Source of the DNA: Gymnorhina tibicen
Lineage: Eukaryota > Chordata > Aves > Passeriformes > Artamidae
Length of the DNA stretch: 64,000 nt
NCBI GenBank assembly: GCA_013399875.1
Contig: VXAZ01001116.1
Span: 3,246,546 to 3,310,545 of the forward strand
Direction of reading: 5' to 3'
Part shown: piece after piece, positions 1 to 57,870 of the stretch
Position numbering within the stretch: position 1 is the first letter of the stretch
Layout of the letters: each line of letters begins with the position of its first letter
Notes under the pieces: generated by a model
Told to the model about the DNA's origin: nothing
The model's database searches: none
Seen by the model: the letters and a program-made list of their open reading frames with translations, nothing else
Program-made: the position numbers and the translations under genes

Positions 1-3000
1 AATGAGAAAAACGTATTTCTGCTTTTTTGTTATGTAAGCTTTGCAGATAGTAAAGCACTTGAGGCAGAAGTGCTGTAATTCTGTCTTCTGTCACAGTCTT
101 TAGGTTTTTGTCCTTAAGAACTGCAGTAGAAATGTACAGCACAGACATACAGTTTTTGAATTCAGTTGTCATCATGGTATAGTTGTGTAAAAAATCGAGA
201 GCAGCCTCTCGAGCTCAGAGAAAAATTTCATCGTTTGAAAACCCCCAGAATCTGCTTGCATTGCTGTGTGGCTGAGAAAATGGGTCAGAGCGCTATGGAT
301 GCTGATCCTGTATCAGATGGAAAATAGCTCTGAGGGAGGGATTGCCTTGAAGAACTTAGTACCTCTTTCTGCAGAGGACTTGTAACAGAGATTAACAGCC
401 AGGAAAACATTCCTGATGTGGAACTGCAAACTCCCAAACAACTTATTTAGGCTGTCTTTGGAAATTATGATGTGAATCTTTCCAATCCCTAAAGCAGTCA
501 AAGACTGCAAAGTGCCAAAGTGTTTTCATGCCACTACAGCCCCACTTGCTTTCTCAAGTTTGGTTTCCTTGTTGTACCTAGATTTGGTTCAGAAAATGCC
601 CTTCTAGGTTATCTTGCTCCTGCTTCATGTTTAATTCACTTTGTTCCATAATGTTTACTGTGATTTCAAAGGGATTGTGTGCTGAAGCAGGTGGTGGTTA
701 TTTTCAGCCAAAATACCGCTCAGACACCCTGTTAGCCATGTTGTCCAGGACTCTCAAAGGAGAGCAGAGATTACTTTGCTTGTACAAATCCAGAGTCATT
801 AAGGGCATTTTTGGAAGCAGTACTGTGCAAAATGAGTCGTCCAGCAGTATTTCCATTACTTTTTCCTTGGCAAGTTTCCATCCATCCATACTTTACCTAA
901 TGTGACACCACCAAGCACACATGAATACTGCTTAGCTTGCAAAATAGAAGATTTTCTCCATGTATTTTGTATCCACTGCTGTATTAGATATTCTAGCTCA
1001 CATCTCCATTTAAAAAAATTGCGGCAAGAAAGGCCTTTCTTGGAACTTAGTGTCCATAGGGTTTATGTGTCAGAGATTTATGTGTCTATAAAACACACCT
1101 ATCTTTTTATGTGTCCTGGATTTTATGAAGGATGACTCGGAATGCTTGGTACTAGAATTCACCTGGGGTCTTACCTTGGTCTTGCGCTTCATAGATCTCC
1201 ATTTGAGCCTAAGGTTTTCACTGCCTTTTGCTTGCTAATGAAGTAATCTTGCTCACTGAGGGATAGCACTGACCATTGGTAGCCCAGCTACTGGTTCTTG
1301 TCTTGGCTTGTATTTATGGCGCACAGAAGGTTGTGTTTGATCTCAGCAGCAGCTGATAGGTTTTTTCTTCATACCATTAGCCTGTCAATTTTAAACAGTC
1401 TTTAATAATAAGGATGACGATGAGGTTTTAAACAAAAGCCTCTGATAAATGGGCCCTGAGCGTGCAAGGCATCTGCGTTCCTGTGTGCACAGCAACTTCC
1501 AGAATACCCCCTTATGAGTCTCCTGGGACATGGTATTGTGTGTTTGCATGGAGAACATTCCTTTCCTGGGCTCAGTTAGTTTGGGGTGGCTTTGTCTAGC
1601 CAGGAGCTCAATGGTTTTGATGCAGCTTCCAGGAAAGAGTAGTCCTGTTTTATTTGTATTGACTTTAGTAAGGGACTGGCCAGTTTCTGATCAGGATTAG
1701 GTGTGCTGGAAGTGTACGTAATCAGAGCCATGTAAGGACTCGACCCAAACAGCAAAAAAGGGCAAAATAACTCAATGCTAATAACCTTACAGTGCTCTTT
1801 CTTTGGTGTTATGTCAGTGAATAAGTAGCATTGCGAGCCAGCAGCCTGTGAGCTGAATCTTCTAATTTTAGATAGTTTGGCATGGCCCAGTTCTTGTGCT
1901 CCAAACTTCTTTGAATCAGGTTTAAAGGATGAATGTGAATAGCCTCAGACCAGTACCAGTCCTCTGCTCAGGTGATCTGAGTCGCAGTCTCTAAGAAAAA
2001 AGAAATAAAGGAAGGGAAAAAAGAGTGTGCTGCATCTCTTTGGAGGCTTATAATCAGTGCATGCTGTGAAGCCAGTGAAAGAGGTCGGATGTCAGTGGGC
2101 TTTTCCAGACCACAGTGGAGTTGTTTGCTTGTTCAGTGCTTGGCAAAGAATGCAACAAAGTGTAACTTACATTTTTTTCCTGGACTTCGATGACCTCGGT
2201 CTGAATGATTGTTGCTGTCATTTGCTGGACATTCGTAAGTTTGCTTAGGGAAATTGTACAGTGCCCTTTTATTTTTCTTTTAACAACGTGGCCTATTTAA
2301 GTGGAATACTCAGCTTCTCGCGTGGAAAGCTGGACACTGGGAATCTCTCCACATTTACTAAATTCTAGAAGATGTTCCCTTGTTGTACTAAGCCCTAATT
2401 TAATTCTGCCAACAGGAAGGCGCATCTCTCATTTTCATCCAAAAAAAGGAATAGATTTGGAACCAGCAGTACCTTTGACAGGATTGAAAACACTCTTGAT
2501 GATTTAATTGTATCGGTTTGAATTTCCACATTAACAGTATTGAGAGGGTTGCTGTCTTTAGAGCAGAAACTGAACAGACATGGAGTGATTTAGCATTTCC
2601 TAAATCCCAGAAAACAGTACTCCACTGCTGCTGCCAAGAAACCCTGGCAAGATAAGGGAGTTAGTACTGGCAGACGGCATCCTTTTGTATTGCTTCTGGA
2701 AATGACTGCAAGCGCCATGATTCCACTGCTTTTCTTTGTTCCAATCTCCTTGGATTGGAGACAGGAAAAGCACCTGAAGTGATGAATCTCATCATCTGAC
2801 TTTTGTTCATTACCTTTTGTTTGAGCTGTGGGGAAGAGGTGACTGTGTCACAGGGTAGGACATGCACAAGACTTCTAAAGTTTTTAACAGTTTTCTGAGG
2901 TGGCTTTTGTGGAGAGTTGTGATTTCTGCAATATCTTCTCTTTGTAATAAGACCTGGCAAATAGATGACAGCTGTAGATCAGCAGGACGTCAGAGAAGGT

Positions 3001-4734
3001 GTAAATGGTACTTGGTGTTTTATCTACCCAAAGAGAATACACATAGTGAAAGGAAACACTACCAGGTGTGAGGGAAAGGGGACAGGCAAAGAGCTTTCAA
3101 AACAAGGGACTACTTGTGCTACTACAAGACAAGCAAGTTTACAGCAGTGGGGTTTATTCATGGGCATTTCCGTTCATGTGAGAGAACTCAGAGGAACAGA
3201 ATGAAGAATGAGCAAGATATTGTAAGTTATGATGTTAAAATTAAACCTACACGTAGGTGCCCTTATGTAAATTGCAGGCTTGTGCCCCCAGTTTACTTCT
3301 TTGTGTGATGTTCTCTAATGTGGAGTGGAGAGGTAACTGTCCTTAACTACTCTTCCACTGTTGTAAGCAGGGAAAAAATGATCATGTCTCCATGGGATCA
3401 TGAGTATCATCATGTTAGTATGTGTGAGTGGCACATACCAAAGGTGTGATGACAAGCCTCAGTCTGCACAGAAGCAGTATTTTGAGGAAAAATGGAAAAT
3501 CAAAAATGTAGTTTCAAGGGGAAAAAAAGCTGAAGTTGGTATGCACATATTTTTCAGTAGGCAGATACAGAATGCTGTTATTACTTGCTGTACACCCTTT
3601 TTGAAGGTGGTGGGTGGACAACCTGAAATACTCAACAGAAAATGATTTCCCAGAGGAGCTGACTTTCCAAAGCAACCACTCAGTATGTGCATTATTCCAA
3701 GATTGGAGTACAGCAAATAAAAGAACCCTGTTTCCTCTCCAAGCATCCCATGCAAGTCTCTGTTTTGTATATTTGGCCTTTCTTACCAAGCACTAACCAT
3801 GCAAAGTGCTATTCATATTCTTCCCATTGCCTGGCTCTTCAGAGGGAGATGTCCATGGGAGAACAAACTGTCAGCTGGTGTGTGTATCTCAAAAAACTTT
3901 TTGATCTTCTTTTCATGCTCCCACTGACCTATGGAACAGTGTTCTTAAAACCAAGCCTATTTTTAAAGCAGTTACAGTCTTCTCATTAACATCTCTTCAT
4001 TTCAGCTGAGGCAGAGAAGCTCTGGCCAAGACCCACATCTCATCTGTCAAAATAATAATTCTGGCCTATAGCTTGTTGTTCTTTTTCAGCTGGGGCTTCA
4101 GTTCAGGGAGGCTGATGCAGTCCAAGTGAATGTTCTTCCAGTCCTCTCCCAGACAGCTTTCCCTAGGCATGCATCCATTTTTCAGTCACCAGATTGAGTA
4201 CACAGCTGTCACACAGTAAAAATGTAGCTATTTCCAGTTGTGTGGTAAGATATGGGTCCATTATATACAATAGTGATGCTGCCAGTTCTGTACTGTGGTA
4301 GGTTCGCATGCAGTCGTGTGGCAGGAAAGAAATAGAGCCTCTTCAGAGCCTGTAAAACAGCAGTGGAACTGTTTATATGAAAGGTTCACCATCTGCAGAT
4401 GCAGAAAAGCAGTCTGGACTGGTTTTCCGTGATAACCTTAGGAAAGTGGTAAGTAGAAATGGCCGGAACAGTCAGTAAGGATGGATGGTTGCCTTGGGCT
4501 TCTGTGCCATATGTTGAGTGTGCTGTATCTCATTTTTTAAATGCATATAATAAATGCTGACTTCTCTTGAGGTAAATGTCAACATTAAGTAAAAAAAATC
4601 ATGGTGTTTTAAAGTTAGAGTTTCTGTCAAGAAACTAGTTTTTAGAAATCAATATTTTCAAAGGGAAAGTAAGTAAATATGGTTAGCCTGTATTTGTAGC
4701 ATCATGGAAATTACAGACAAATTTAAGTTTAAAG

Positions 4735-5215
4735 GGATCTCTGCCATCTTCCTCCTTCTTGAACAAGGGTTGTTGTCAAAGTTAGATGAGGTCACTCAGA
4801 GTTGAGGGGTACATACCTGTCAGGATAGCATTTCCACAGCCTTTCTGAGCAGCCTGTCCCGGTACTCAGCCAGTCTCACCAAAGAATTTTTTTTCCTCAT
4901 ATTTGATTGGGATTTCCCATCTTGCTGCCTATGTCTGCTCTCTGTTGTCCTTTCATTGGGAAGAGTGTATCTTGTTCTTCTCCGCTACTGCCTTCAGGCA
5001 GTGGAATGCAGAAATTCAATCCCTCCTCCCCTTCTCCCACCTGAGCAAACCCAGCCCCACCAGCCTCCTCTCCTGCATCATCTGCTCAGCCCCCATAACA
5101 CCTGAGGCCAGGTTCTTCCTGGCCTTTCTCCACTTCAGCAGGGTCTCTCTCACACTGGTGGCTCCAGACGGGTCACATTTGGGCAGACCAGACCTGTGGT
5201 CACTGTGCTGCCCTT
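4735..5215 (-). mobile_element. Degraded CR1 LINE 3' fragment
   Basis: The + strand reads like the reverse complement of an avian CR1 3' end. Recognisable phrases are a 'first-aid' type block AAGTTAGATGAGGTCACTCA, then TTCCACAGCCTTTCTGAGCA, a TTTTTTTTCCTCATAT stretch followed by GGGATTTCCCAT, then TCTGTTGTCCTTTCATTGGG, and further on ACCTGAGCAAACCCAGCCCC. The order matches the CR1 consensus as I remember it, with many substitutions. The element is inserted antisense to SRPK2. The 120-residue ORF across it (4903-5265, +) is on the antisense strand of the element and is not a gene. Boundaries are approximate. Confidence 0.6.
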
Positions 5216-7484
5216 GGGGTCTTGTATGTGCCTACAGCTGGGTGTGCAGTGTGGCTAAGTACTGAGAATTCCCATGAAGTCCAGAGCAGCAGTGATTCCA
5301 CAGCCAGAGCTGTGGCTCTCAGTGTCCAGCAGCAGAGAGCTGCTCTTCCAGTGGCACTGACTCGGTAACAGCACGGGCTTTACAGTGCACCACACCTTTG
5401 GACAGTGGTTTAAAGAGCAGGAGAACTCTGATACAATCCAGAGATGTCATTGTCCTTCTTATGGCTGTTTATGTGTTTATTAATGTATCTCTAATACTGA
5501 TTCTTTATGATAAAAACCTAGGTCTGGGTTTTATTCTTTTTTAAATGAGGACAAATTAATTTCATTTATCTTGCACTGTGTAGCCAGTCTGTCCTGAAAA
5601 TACCTGGGAACATACTGCCAGGCTGCCACAGATGAACCTGTGCGACGTTGTCTTCCATGGATGCTAAGAACTATCATTACAAATACTTCTCACAGCATCT
5701 GCCTCTGGGCTGTCCTTGTGTGCATCGGAGTCAGAAGTTTTTCTGTTCTTAGAGTCCTTTAGGGAGAGTCAGAAAATCAAATGTGTGAAGTGCTGCGGCC
5801 CCAGCCTATCCTGGGCATGGAGTCAGAGCTATTCAGAAAGGAAAAAAGAAGCATCATCGTAATTTTGAAAAGCTTTAGTTTTTGTTCAGCGAGAGGGTGG
5901 TATAAATATCCTAAATCTATGAGAGCTTTCAGCTCTTGCGATACACAAACTGATCTCAAATTCAGAGTATCACAGCAGTGTGCTTACCTCTCGTGCTTCT
6001 CTATAAACAGTCTTCACAGTTCTTCAGTTTAATCTTTTTAGTCCCATGCAGACATATTGAGCTATTAATACTTCATTTTTGGGACAGAAACTGTATTCTT
6101 GTGTAGTCTACCTTTGTGGCTAAATTAAACTACATTTCTGTTCTTCTCCAGGGATCTGTGTTTCATAGCAGTGAATTTCTCAATGTCCTCAGGAATCAGC
6201 CCCATCGGTGTGTGCTTTCCTGGGAAAGCTGGTCCAGCTCTTCCTAAGAATAAATATATTCCCATGAGATACAGAGAGGACACTTGGGTCTTCTCCATCT
6301 TACCTCAGGAGAATAACAATGTTCTCTGTGTTGTGTTCAGAGATCTCTCCCAGTGGTCACTTCTGGCTGCTCTTAACATTTATTTCAGTTTAGAAACACG
6401 GTATTTTCTGAAGTCCTTCAGATTTTTTTTCAGCTGTACAATGAAAACTGTCAACCTTGAGCTAAGAGTAGAATAAGAAAAGTAGTGAATGACGGTTTAT
6501 TAGTGATAGTAACTTCAGAAGTTAAAGGCCTGTTCATAGGATCAACAGAAATGTCAACAAGGGGTGTTCTTGTTTTCTTTGCCGCTATGTGTGATTGCAA
6601 TGAGTTATGTTGGCTGTAGCTCACTTGGATGACACTGCAGTTCACAGCTTGAAGAAGCCAAGTGCTCATAAATAGGCTACATTTACAGGTGATTTAACAA
6701 CTCCAGATTATAAACTGGAACAGAAAAGTGTTGATTTTCAGGAGACAAGTATTTTGTAGTAAATGTTCTAATGGAGTGAAATCCCATCCTAGAATTGTGC
6801 CAGGAAGCTCTGCCTCATTTTTGGAATGCTTTTCTGGATCAGATGTTTTCCCATGTCTTGGACATGGAAAATAGTTTGATGTTTGAACCACCTGGAAAGA
6901 ATTAGATTCCTGTGGCTGCTTGGGCACTTGGTGAGCCAGAGCTGAAAGAGAATAGTTTAACAAATTAGACCAGATGAATCCATGTCTGTACACAAGTAGG
7001 GGCTCTCATAGTTGCTTCAGTGCTTTGCAGCTTTTCATATTCATTACACCCATAAAGAGAAAGTCAGTTTTGCCCTCACCTAACACAGGGTTAGCATCCC
7101 ATGGAAGTACTGCCTGCCCTGAGGGGATCTGATGTCCTGGTGTCTGTTCTGGATTCCCCATCAGTGTCAGTCTCACTGTTTACCCCATCACTGAGGTATT
7201 TGATTTGATGACATCTGATTCAACAAAAATGCTTTTTAAAAACCTCAGATTTAGAGTCATCAAAGACGCTTACCATGTTGGCTAATCTCAAGTGATTAAT
7301 TATAGTCATAAATGGATTTTACTTATGATTCAGACTTCTTTAGCTCAGTCTCCACCATGCAGTCTGACAGGTAAATAGCCTTCAGATACATGCGCAGCTC
7401 TTACTGCATATTTAGAAATACCTGGCATGTGTTTAGAAATACTTAACACAATCACCAGACTACACCTGAGTCTGTAAAGCCGTG

Positions 7485-7720
7485 TTTAACGTCGGCTCAG
7501 TGCAGCGCAGCCTGGAGCTGCTCTGAGCGCGGCAGCGCCGCTGGAGTGCTGCGGGCCGGGTGCCGCAGGGAGGGGCTGCGCCTGCAGCCCCGTGGGATCT
7601 CCTTCCTTCGTCCGGCCGGGGGGGCAGCAGTGCCCGGGGGGAGTGCTGCGGGCCGGGCACGGGGCTCTCTCCGGAGCTTGGCTTTGTGCTGCCTCTGCTC
7701 TGCAGGAATGACGTCCCCAG
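7485..7720 (+). promoter_or_regulatory. Intronic CpG-rich patch ending in a consensus splice donor
   Basis: About 200 bp with roughly two dozen CpG dinucleotides and high GC content, in AT-rich intron. It includes GAGCGCGGCAGCGCCGC and GGGCCGGGCACGGGG. It ends at CCCCAG|GTAAGTGG (donor at 7721-7722), and a TGACGTC (CRE-like half site) lies at 7709-7715. This is the make-up of a small CpG-island promoter with a first exon, 157 bp before the SRPK2 exon at 7878. If the donor were joined to 7878, the ORF starting at 7546 or 7708 would stop almost at once (frame mismatch), so such a transcript would not encode an in-frame kinase fragment. The promoter role is inference. Confidence 0.4.
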
Positions 7721-7877
7721 GTAAGTGGCCTCTCCTCAGTCTTGGATCCAGTTGTAGGCCTCGAGCTTTGGATGTTAATTCCCTCTCGCTTCTGAGGTAG
7801 TTGTGATGTTTTGCTGACATCTTATGATGAAAAATGTTATTTCTGAAATAGCCATGACTGTGTCTGTTATGTTATAG

Positions 7878-15954
<8,077 letters not shown>

Positions 15955-15976
15955 CAGAATCTTCCAGCTGTTAAAG

Positions 15977-16006
<30 letters not shown>
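15977..16006 (+). repeat. A30 homopolymer in the SRPK2 3' UTR
   Basis: Thirty consecutive A follow GTTAAAG shortly after the SRPK2 stop codon. It is genomic, because the 3' UTR continues for more than 1.4 kb with its own poly(A) signals. The length is likely to be polymorphic and prone to sequencing error. Confidence 0.95.
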
Positions 16007-16008
<2 letters not shown>

Positions 16009-16722
16009 AAGCAACCACTTTCCAATGCGTTGGACCTAAATGGTGACTGTCACAAAATCTTTAGCAGGATCACACGTGAGCTGGCTTCAATCCTCAGACC
16101 TTTATTTTGCTTGAGGTACTGTTTGACATTTTGCTTTTTGTGCACTGTGTTCTTGGGGAAGGGTAGTCTTTTTGTCCTCAGCTAGTAGTTTACTCACCCA
16201 CTTTCTTCAGAAAACACTTAACGTGTCTTTAAGCATTGTTTCTTGTGTTGTGTGACATTCAGATGTCAGATTTTTGAACAAAAGAAACTTCCCCCCATGT
16301 GTTTTGGCAAGTTTTGTAACTATTTATGAAAAAAAAAAATATTTTAGCTGATGCATATTATATAATTTACGAGTGTAAGAAATTTATCAAGTCAGAACTG
16401 AGTTACGGCGAGGAATTGTACAATTTTATCTTCTGGCAAAGGGATGTCATTCTTGTATTATAGTGTATGTAAATGCACCCTGTAAATGTTTATTTCCATT
16501 TAAATATGGGACTGGGGACTCAATTTCAGAGTAAAGCGACTAAGTTTTAGAGAGCTTTATAGCAAACCAATTGCATGTAGTGGACTTTAAACTGCTTTAA
16601 GGAATTGTGTAAACTTTCTATTCTGTAGCAGTTCCTGTTCATTGGGTTTTAAACAAAGTGGCTCTGGTTTACAGGATTTCATTCCCCAAATGGCACTTTA
16701 AAGGAAGGCTAGACTTCTTTCT

Positions 16723-16728
16723 AATAAA
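16723..16728 (+). terminator. Poly(A) signal AATAAA (proximal), SRPK2
   Basis: Canonical AATAAA in the SRPK2 3' UTR, 769 bases after the stop codon. The downstream GT-rich element is weak (GTATGCATTATC). Confidence 0.5.
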
Positions 16729-16954
16729 GTATGCATTATCATTTAGCACTCCCTTTTAGAACTTTTGCCTATTTTAAGTGCTTTTAAGAAAAGAAAAATA
16801 GCAATTTCCCTTACAATGTGATAGTGAAGACATGGTACCATATGGTGTTGCCTTTTTATAAGCACTGTAAGTTGTACTATACCTTAAGAAAAAGAAAAAA
16901 AATTAAAAGTAGAGCATGAGAACCACTCTCTGTGTAGAATTACTGATCTTTTAT

Positions 16955-16960
16955 AATAAA
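16955..16960 (+). terminator. Poly(A) signal AATAAA (middle), SRPK2
   Basis: Canonical AATAAA followed at once by AGTGTGTGCTTGG, a good GT-rich downstream element. Of the three candidates this has the strongest sequence context. Confidence 0.6.
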
Positions 16961-17425
16961 AGTGTGTGCTTGGCATCAGTTAAGGAAGGTTATAGCTGCA
17001 GATATTTACAGTGCAGTGGGTAAAATAATCCAAGAAGCGAGATCATGCTCATTCCATTCATAGCTTTACATGTTTCTAAAACAAATTGCACTAGCTTTAT
17101 TCTTTCCCATCCGTAGACATACAACTGCCCATTGTAAGTTGCACGCAACAATTATGTGTTTCCTAGGAAAAAAAGCTGCATAGGCTGAAGCTTATAGGCA
17201 ATACAGATTTTAGAATGTACAGTACGGAGGTGTGTTTGGGCCTCTTTTAGAAGTCAGTGGGATGAATGTAAGCTTACTCCTGATCTTCATGTAACTACAG
17301 TGCCACTTTTTTCTTGACTTTGTCCATATAAAATTTATTCACATGCCTTTGCAATAACTAGATTGTGAGAAGATAGCCCCATGCTGTAACAATAACCAGT
17401 TGTTTGAGGTGCTTGCAGTTGTCTA

Positions 17426-17431
17426 ATTAAA
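17426..17431 (+). terminator. Poly(A) signal ATTAAA (distal), SRPK2
   Basis: ATTAAA, the commonest variant signal, followed by GTGTTTTGTTTTTTCAG. This GT/T-rich stretch is typical of a strong downstream element. It is probably the end of the longest SRPK2 mRNA. Confidence 0.6.
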
Positions 17432-17450
17432 GTGTTTTGTTTTTTCAGAC

Positions 17451-19254
17451 AGTGTTGCTGGTCATTGGAATCTTTGCCTAGCCACGACTCAGCTGTTGGG
17501 TGCTGGAGGGGTGGGAGGTGGGGGCTGGCTTGTCCTGGCCAGAGAAAGGCAGCTTCCCGTGTTCATTTATGAAACACATCACCTGGTGTCAGTCAGAGCA
17601 ACCCCACGGGTCCTGTGGCAGGAGGGGCTGGGTGGGAGTGGTTTGCTGGGTGAAATGTGACCAAAAAAAAAAGCGTCTTTCCCACCAGCTGTTCTGTAAC
17701 AAGTCCTGTAAACAAGGGAATGATTGTCCCATGCCGAGGGCTGGGGCAGCCACTCCTCCAGAGAACTGCCAAGGCACCGCAGTGCGACACACTCTGGTCC
17801 AGGGAAACTCGTCCAGTGCTGAGGCCCCGACTGCAGTTGGGTTTCAGGACCGTGTGCCTTCACCTTCATCCCTGGAACTGCTTTTAGTGGCTGCAAGGAC
17901 AACGCTGCTCACAAGGACGATGCCACAATGGACTCACACTGGAGGTAAAAATTATGTTCAGCTTCACACCCAGCCTAGCCCTGTAGTGCCTGGTTGCTGC
18001 AACCAGTTACAAAGGCATTCTTGAATACACAGAAAATGCTGGCACTGGGTGAAGTGCCAGGGGCAGCCCAAGGCAGGTGAGCGAGCACAGCTCTGCCCTC
18101 TGCCTGGCCTTGGTGCTGCAGCAGCACTGGGGAGCCCTGCCCCAGGCCTCGTCCTGTTGTGCTCCCCAGTGCAGCAGTTCCCTGTACTGCACCAAGACCT
18201 TGCCAGGCACAATTGGTATTTTCCATTCTCTTGTATTTGAAATGATGTTGTCACTTCCTGGAGGTATGGAAGAGGGGCAGAGAACCAGATCTGAATGCTG
18301 GGCTAGACAGGATGATGCACTACACAGAGGGTGGGTTGGGTTTTTCTGCTGTTCCTGATAGCCTAATCCTGTCCTACACTACTCATGCCAGTGTAAAATG
18401 TGAACTCCCCAGTCTCTATTCTGCAGAGCCAGCAGGTGATCAGGAAAGCACTTCTGGTGTATTATTTTAACTAGCAAGATGTTTCAGTAGTTAGAAGCAA
18501 ATCAGAATTTCATGTGGGCCCTTCTTTTTTTTATTCTACATGTTAAAAAGAATTACCACTTATTTTCAGGGGGTAGGAGCAGCCATTTCCCCTCCTATCC
18601 CGTTTTGGCTTTCCTCACATGCTGGTTTCTCCTTTCTGGTCTGAGGTGGAGCCATTGAACACCATCCTGTTGTGTGAGCAGGACTGAGCAGTTATTGCTG
18701 TGATGGAAGGACAACCCTCACCCCTGACAGAGTAACTGCACTGACGAGCACAACAGCACCATCTTAACTGCCGCTGTCAGCAGCAGGAATCAATCACTTC
18801 CCTTACAAAAATGCCAAACTGCTACATAGTTTGTAACATTCTGTACCCCATTACAGCACCACCCACTCAGATTCCCCCCTAGACCCCAACTGGAGGGCTT
18901 GAGGAGGCATGAGAGGAGGGAAAGAGGAAGGTACTGCAGCAAGCAGGTGCTTCCCTGCTCTGTAACCAAGGTCAGAACAGCTCTAGCATAAAAATACCCA
19001 ATCAGTGCTCCTGATTACGCTAGCAGTAAACTGACCCAAGACCCTGCTGTGCTTGGGCTGATTCTTCCTCAACCTCTAAACTGAGCAGGGGAAAGAATCC
19101 CGTTCTTCGAGCCTGTTCCACATCTGTCTGTGCTACAGAAGTGAAGCCAGAGCTGGACACGGCAGAGAAGCGAAGCATCGCAGGGAGGAGGGGAGATCAG
19201 AGACTTAAGGCCACTTTCCTGCTGATACAGCACCCTTTCAGGACAAGTAGGTAA
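17451..19254. other. Intergenic gap between convergent SRPK2 and KMT2E
   Basis: About 1.8 kb between the last SRPK2 poly(A) signal and the KMT2E poly(A) signal. The left part (17490-18240) is GC-rich and so gives overlapping open frames on both strands, the longest being 174 codons at 17500-18024 (+). None has a recognisable domain, signal peptide or splice structure. I see no gene, RNA gene or mobile element here. Confidence 0.65.
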
Positions 19255-19271
19255 AACTGACATAATTGTGA

Positions 19272-19277
19272 TTTATT
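19272..19277 (-). terminator. Poly(A) signal AATAAA, KMT2E
   Basis: On the minus strand AATAAA is followed by TCACAATTATGTCAGTTTTACC, with cleavage expected near 19255. It is the most distal canonical signal before the intergenic region. Confidence 0.6.
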
Positions 19278-19394
19278 AACATGAATTAAAATGCCCAACC
19301 AGTGCTGCAATGTGACAGTATATTAAAAAAAAATTAAAGATCATATACTGTACTACTTTCACAAAGATCACACTTTTTTTTGCAAAAGACTTAT

Positions 19395-19402
19395 TATGTA
19401 CA
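19395..19402 (-). promoter_or_regulatory. Pumilio response element TGTACATA in the KMT2E 3' UTR
   Basis: The minus strand reads TGTACATA, an exact match to the PUM1/PUM2 consensus UGUANAUA, 121 bases before the poly(A) signal. Binding is inferred from the motif alone. Confidence 0.4.
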
Positions 19403-19457
19403 ATACTATATCAAATGAAAGAAGCTTTAAGCAACTTTACAAGCGAAAGAAATACAG

Positions 19458-19465
19458 TATTTACA
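19458..19465 (-). promoter_or_regulatory. Pumilio response element TGTAAATA in the KMT2E 3' UTR
   Basis: The minus strand reads TGTAAATA, a second exact UGUANAUA match, 55 bases upstream of the first. Paired sites are a common arrangement in Pumilio targets. Confidence 0.4.
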
Positions 19466-20010
19466 GCACTTGTCCGAGATATTAGAAACAGTCTATACAT
19501 TAAATTACAATTTCTGCAAATAACTGATGAAACAAAAAGCCATGTCCACACCAAAACTATAAAAATCTGTATTGCATTGTTTCCTATCTCTATGCACACA
19601 AAAAACTGTTGACAGAAAATGGAAAAAAAAATTGTTAGTGCCATCACTTAGCCTGTGTACTTATTTAATTACATTTGTATAAAAGTAATATAGAAAACTT
19701 TCACTAAATGAATTTAACTGCAACAATAAAATTTTAAACATTATGCAGCATCAAACCTACTGCCAGAAAAAACAGCTGGAATGTCCACTTAGAAAATAAA
19801 AAGAAATACCTAATACTGGCTTAACAGCACATTTTCAGGAATTTTAAAAAGCAAAAACTGGAAAGGATACAATGGAAGAGCACTGGTGTTTGCTTTTATA
19901 CAAAGTATCATGTACAAGCTTTAAAAAGTACCTTGAATAGGTACATATTAAATATACACAGTTTATATTACAGAACATTTTAAAAATGTTTATAACTAAA
20001 GGGATCTGTT

Positions 20011-57870
<37,860 letters not shown>

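Larger units (their letters stand above)
1..7877 (+). other. SRPK2 intron (3' part)
   Basis: This is intron upstream of the exon at 7878. I looked for the expected preceding SRPK2 exon (the stretch ending just before AFELATG) and did not find it, so it lies outside the window. ORFs here are short, show no family resemblance and are not bounded by plausible splice sites. The only structured items are a CR1 fragment near 4735-5215, a CpG-rich patch near 7485-7700, and a small hairpin at 195-212 (7-bp arms). The rest shows nothing I can support. Confidence 0.8.
15955..17450 (+). other. SRPK2: SRPK2 3' UTR
   Basis: AT-rich sequence following the stop codon. It carries an unbroken run of 30 A at 15977-16006, only 22 bases after the stop, and further A-runs at 16330 and 16890. 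Three candidate poly(A) signals follow: AATAAA at 16723-16728, AATAAA at 16955-16960 followed by a GTGTGTG stretch, and ATTAAA at 17426-17431 followed by GTGTTTTGTTTTTT. Cleavage at several sites is likely. The 3' limit given assumes use of the last one. Confidence 0.7.
19255..20010 (-). other. KMT2E: KMT2E 3' UTR
   Basis: AT-rich sequence after the KMT2E stop, about 755 bases to the expected cleavage point. AATAAA on the minus strand at 19272-19277 is the probable main poly(A) signal, and an ATTAAA at 19664-19669 could serve a shorter form. Two perfect Pumilio-type motifs (TGTANATA) lie at 19395-19402 and 19458-19465 on the minus strand. Confidence 0.7.

Noticed and set aside
195..212. 7-bp-arm hairpin TCGAGAG-CAGC-CTCTCGA
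   Set aside because: Too short and isolated to claim a function. Such hairpins are expected by chance in 64 kb.
4903..5265. 120-codon + strand ORF
   Set aside because: Falls in a degraded CR1 fragment on its antisense strand.
17500..18024. 174-codon + strand ORF between the two genes
   Set aside because: Lies in a GC-rich patch with equally long antisense frames. No domain or promoter is seen, so I could not support a gene.
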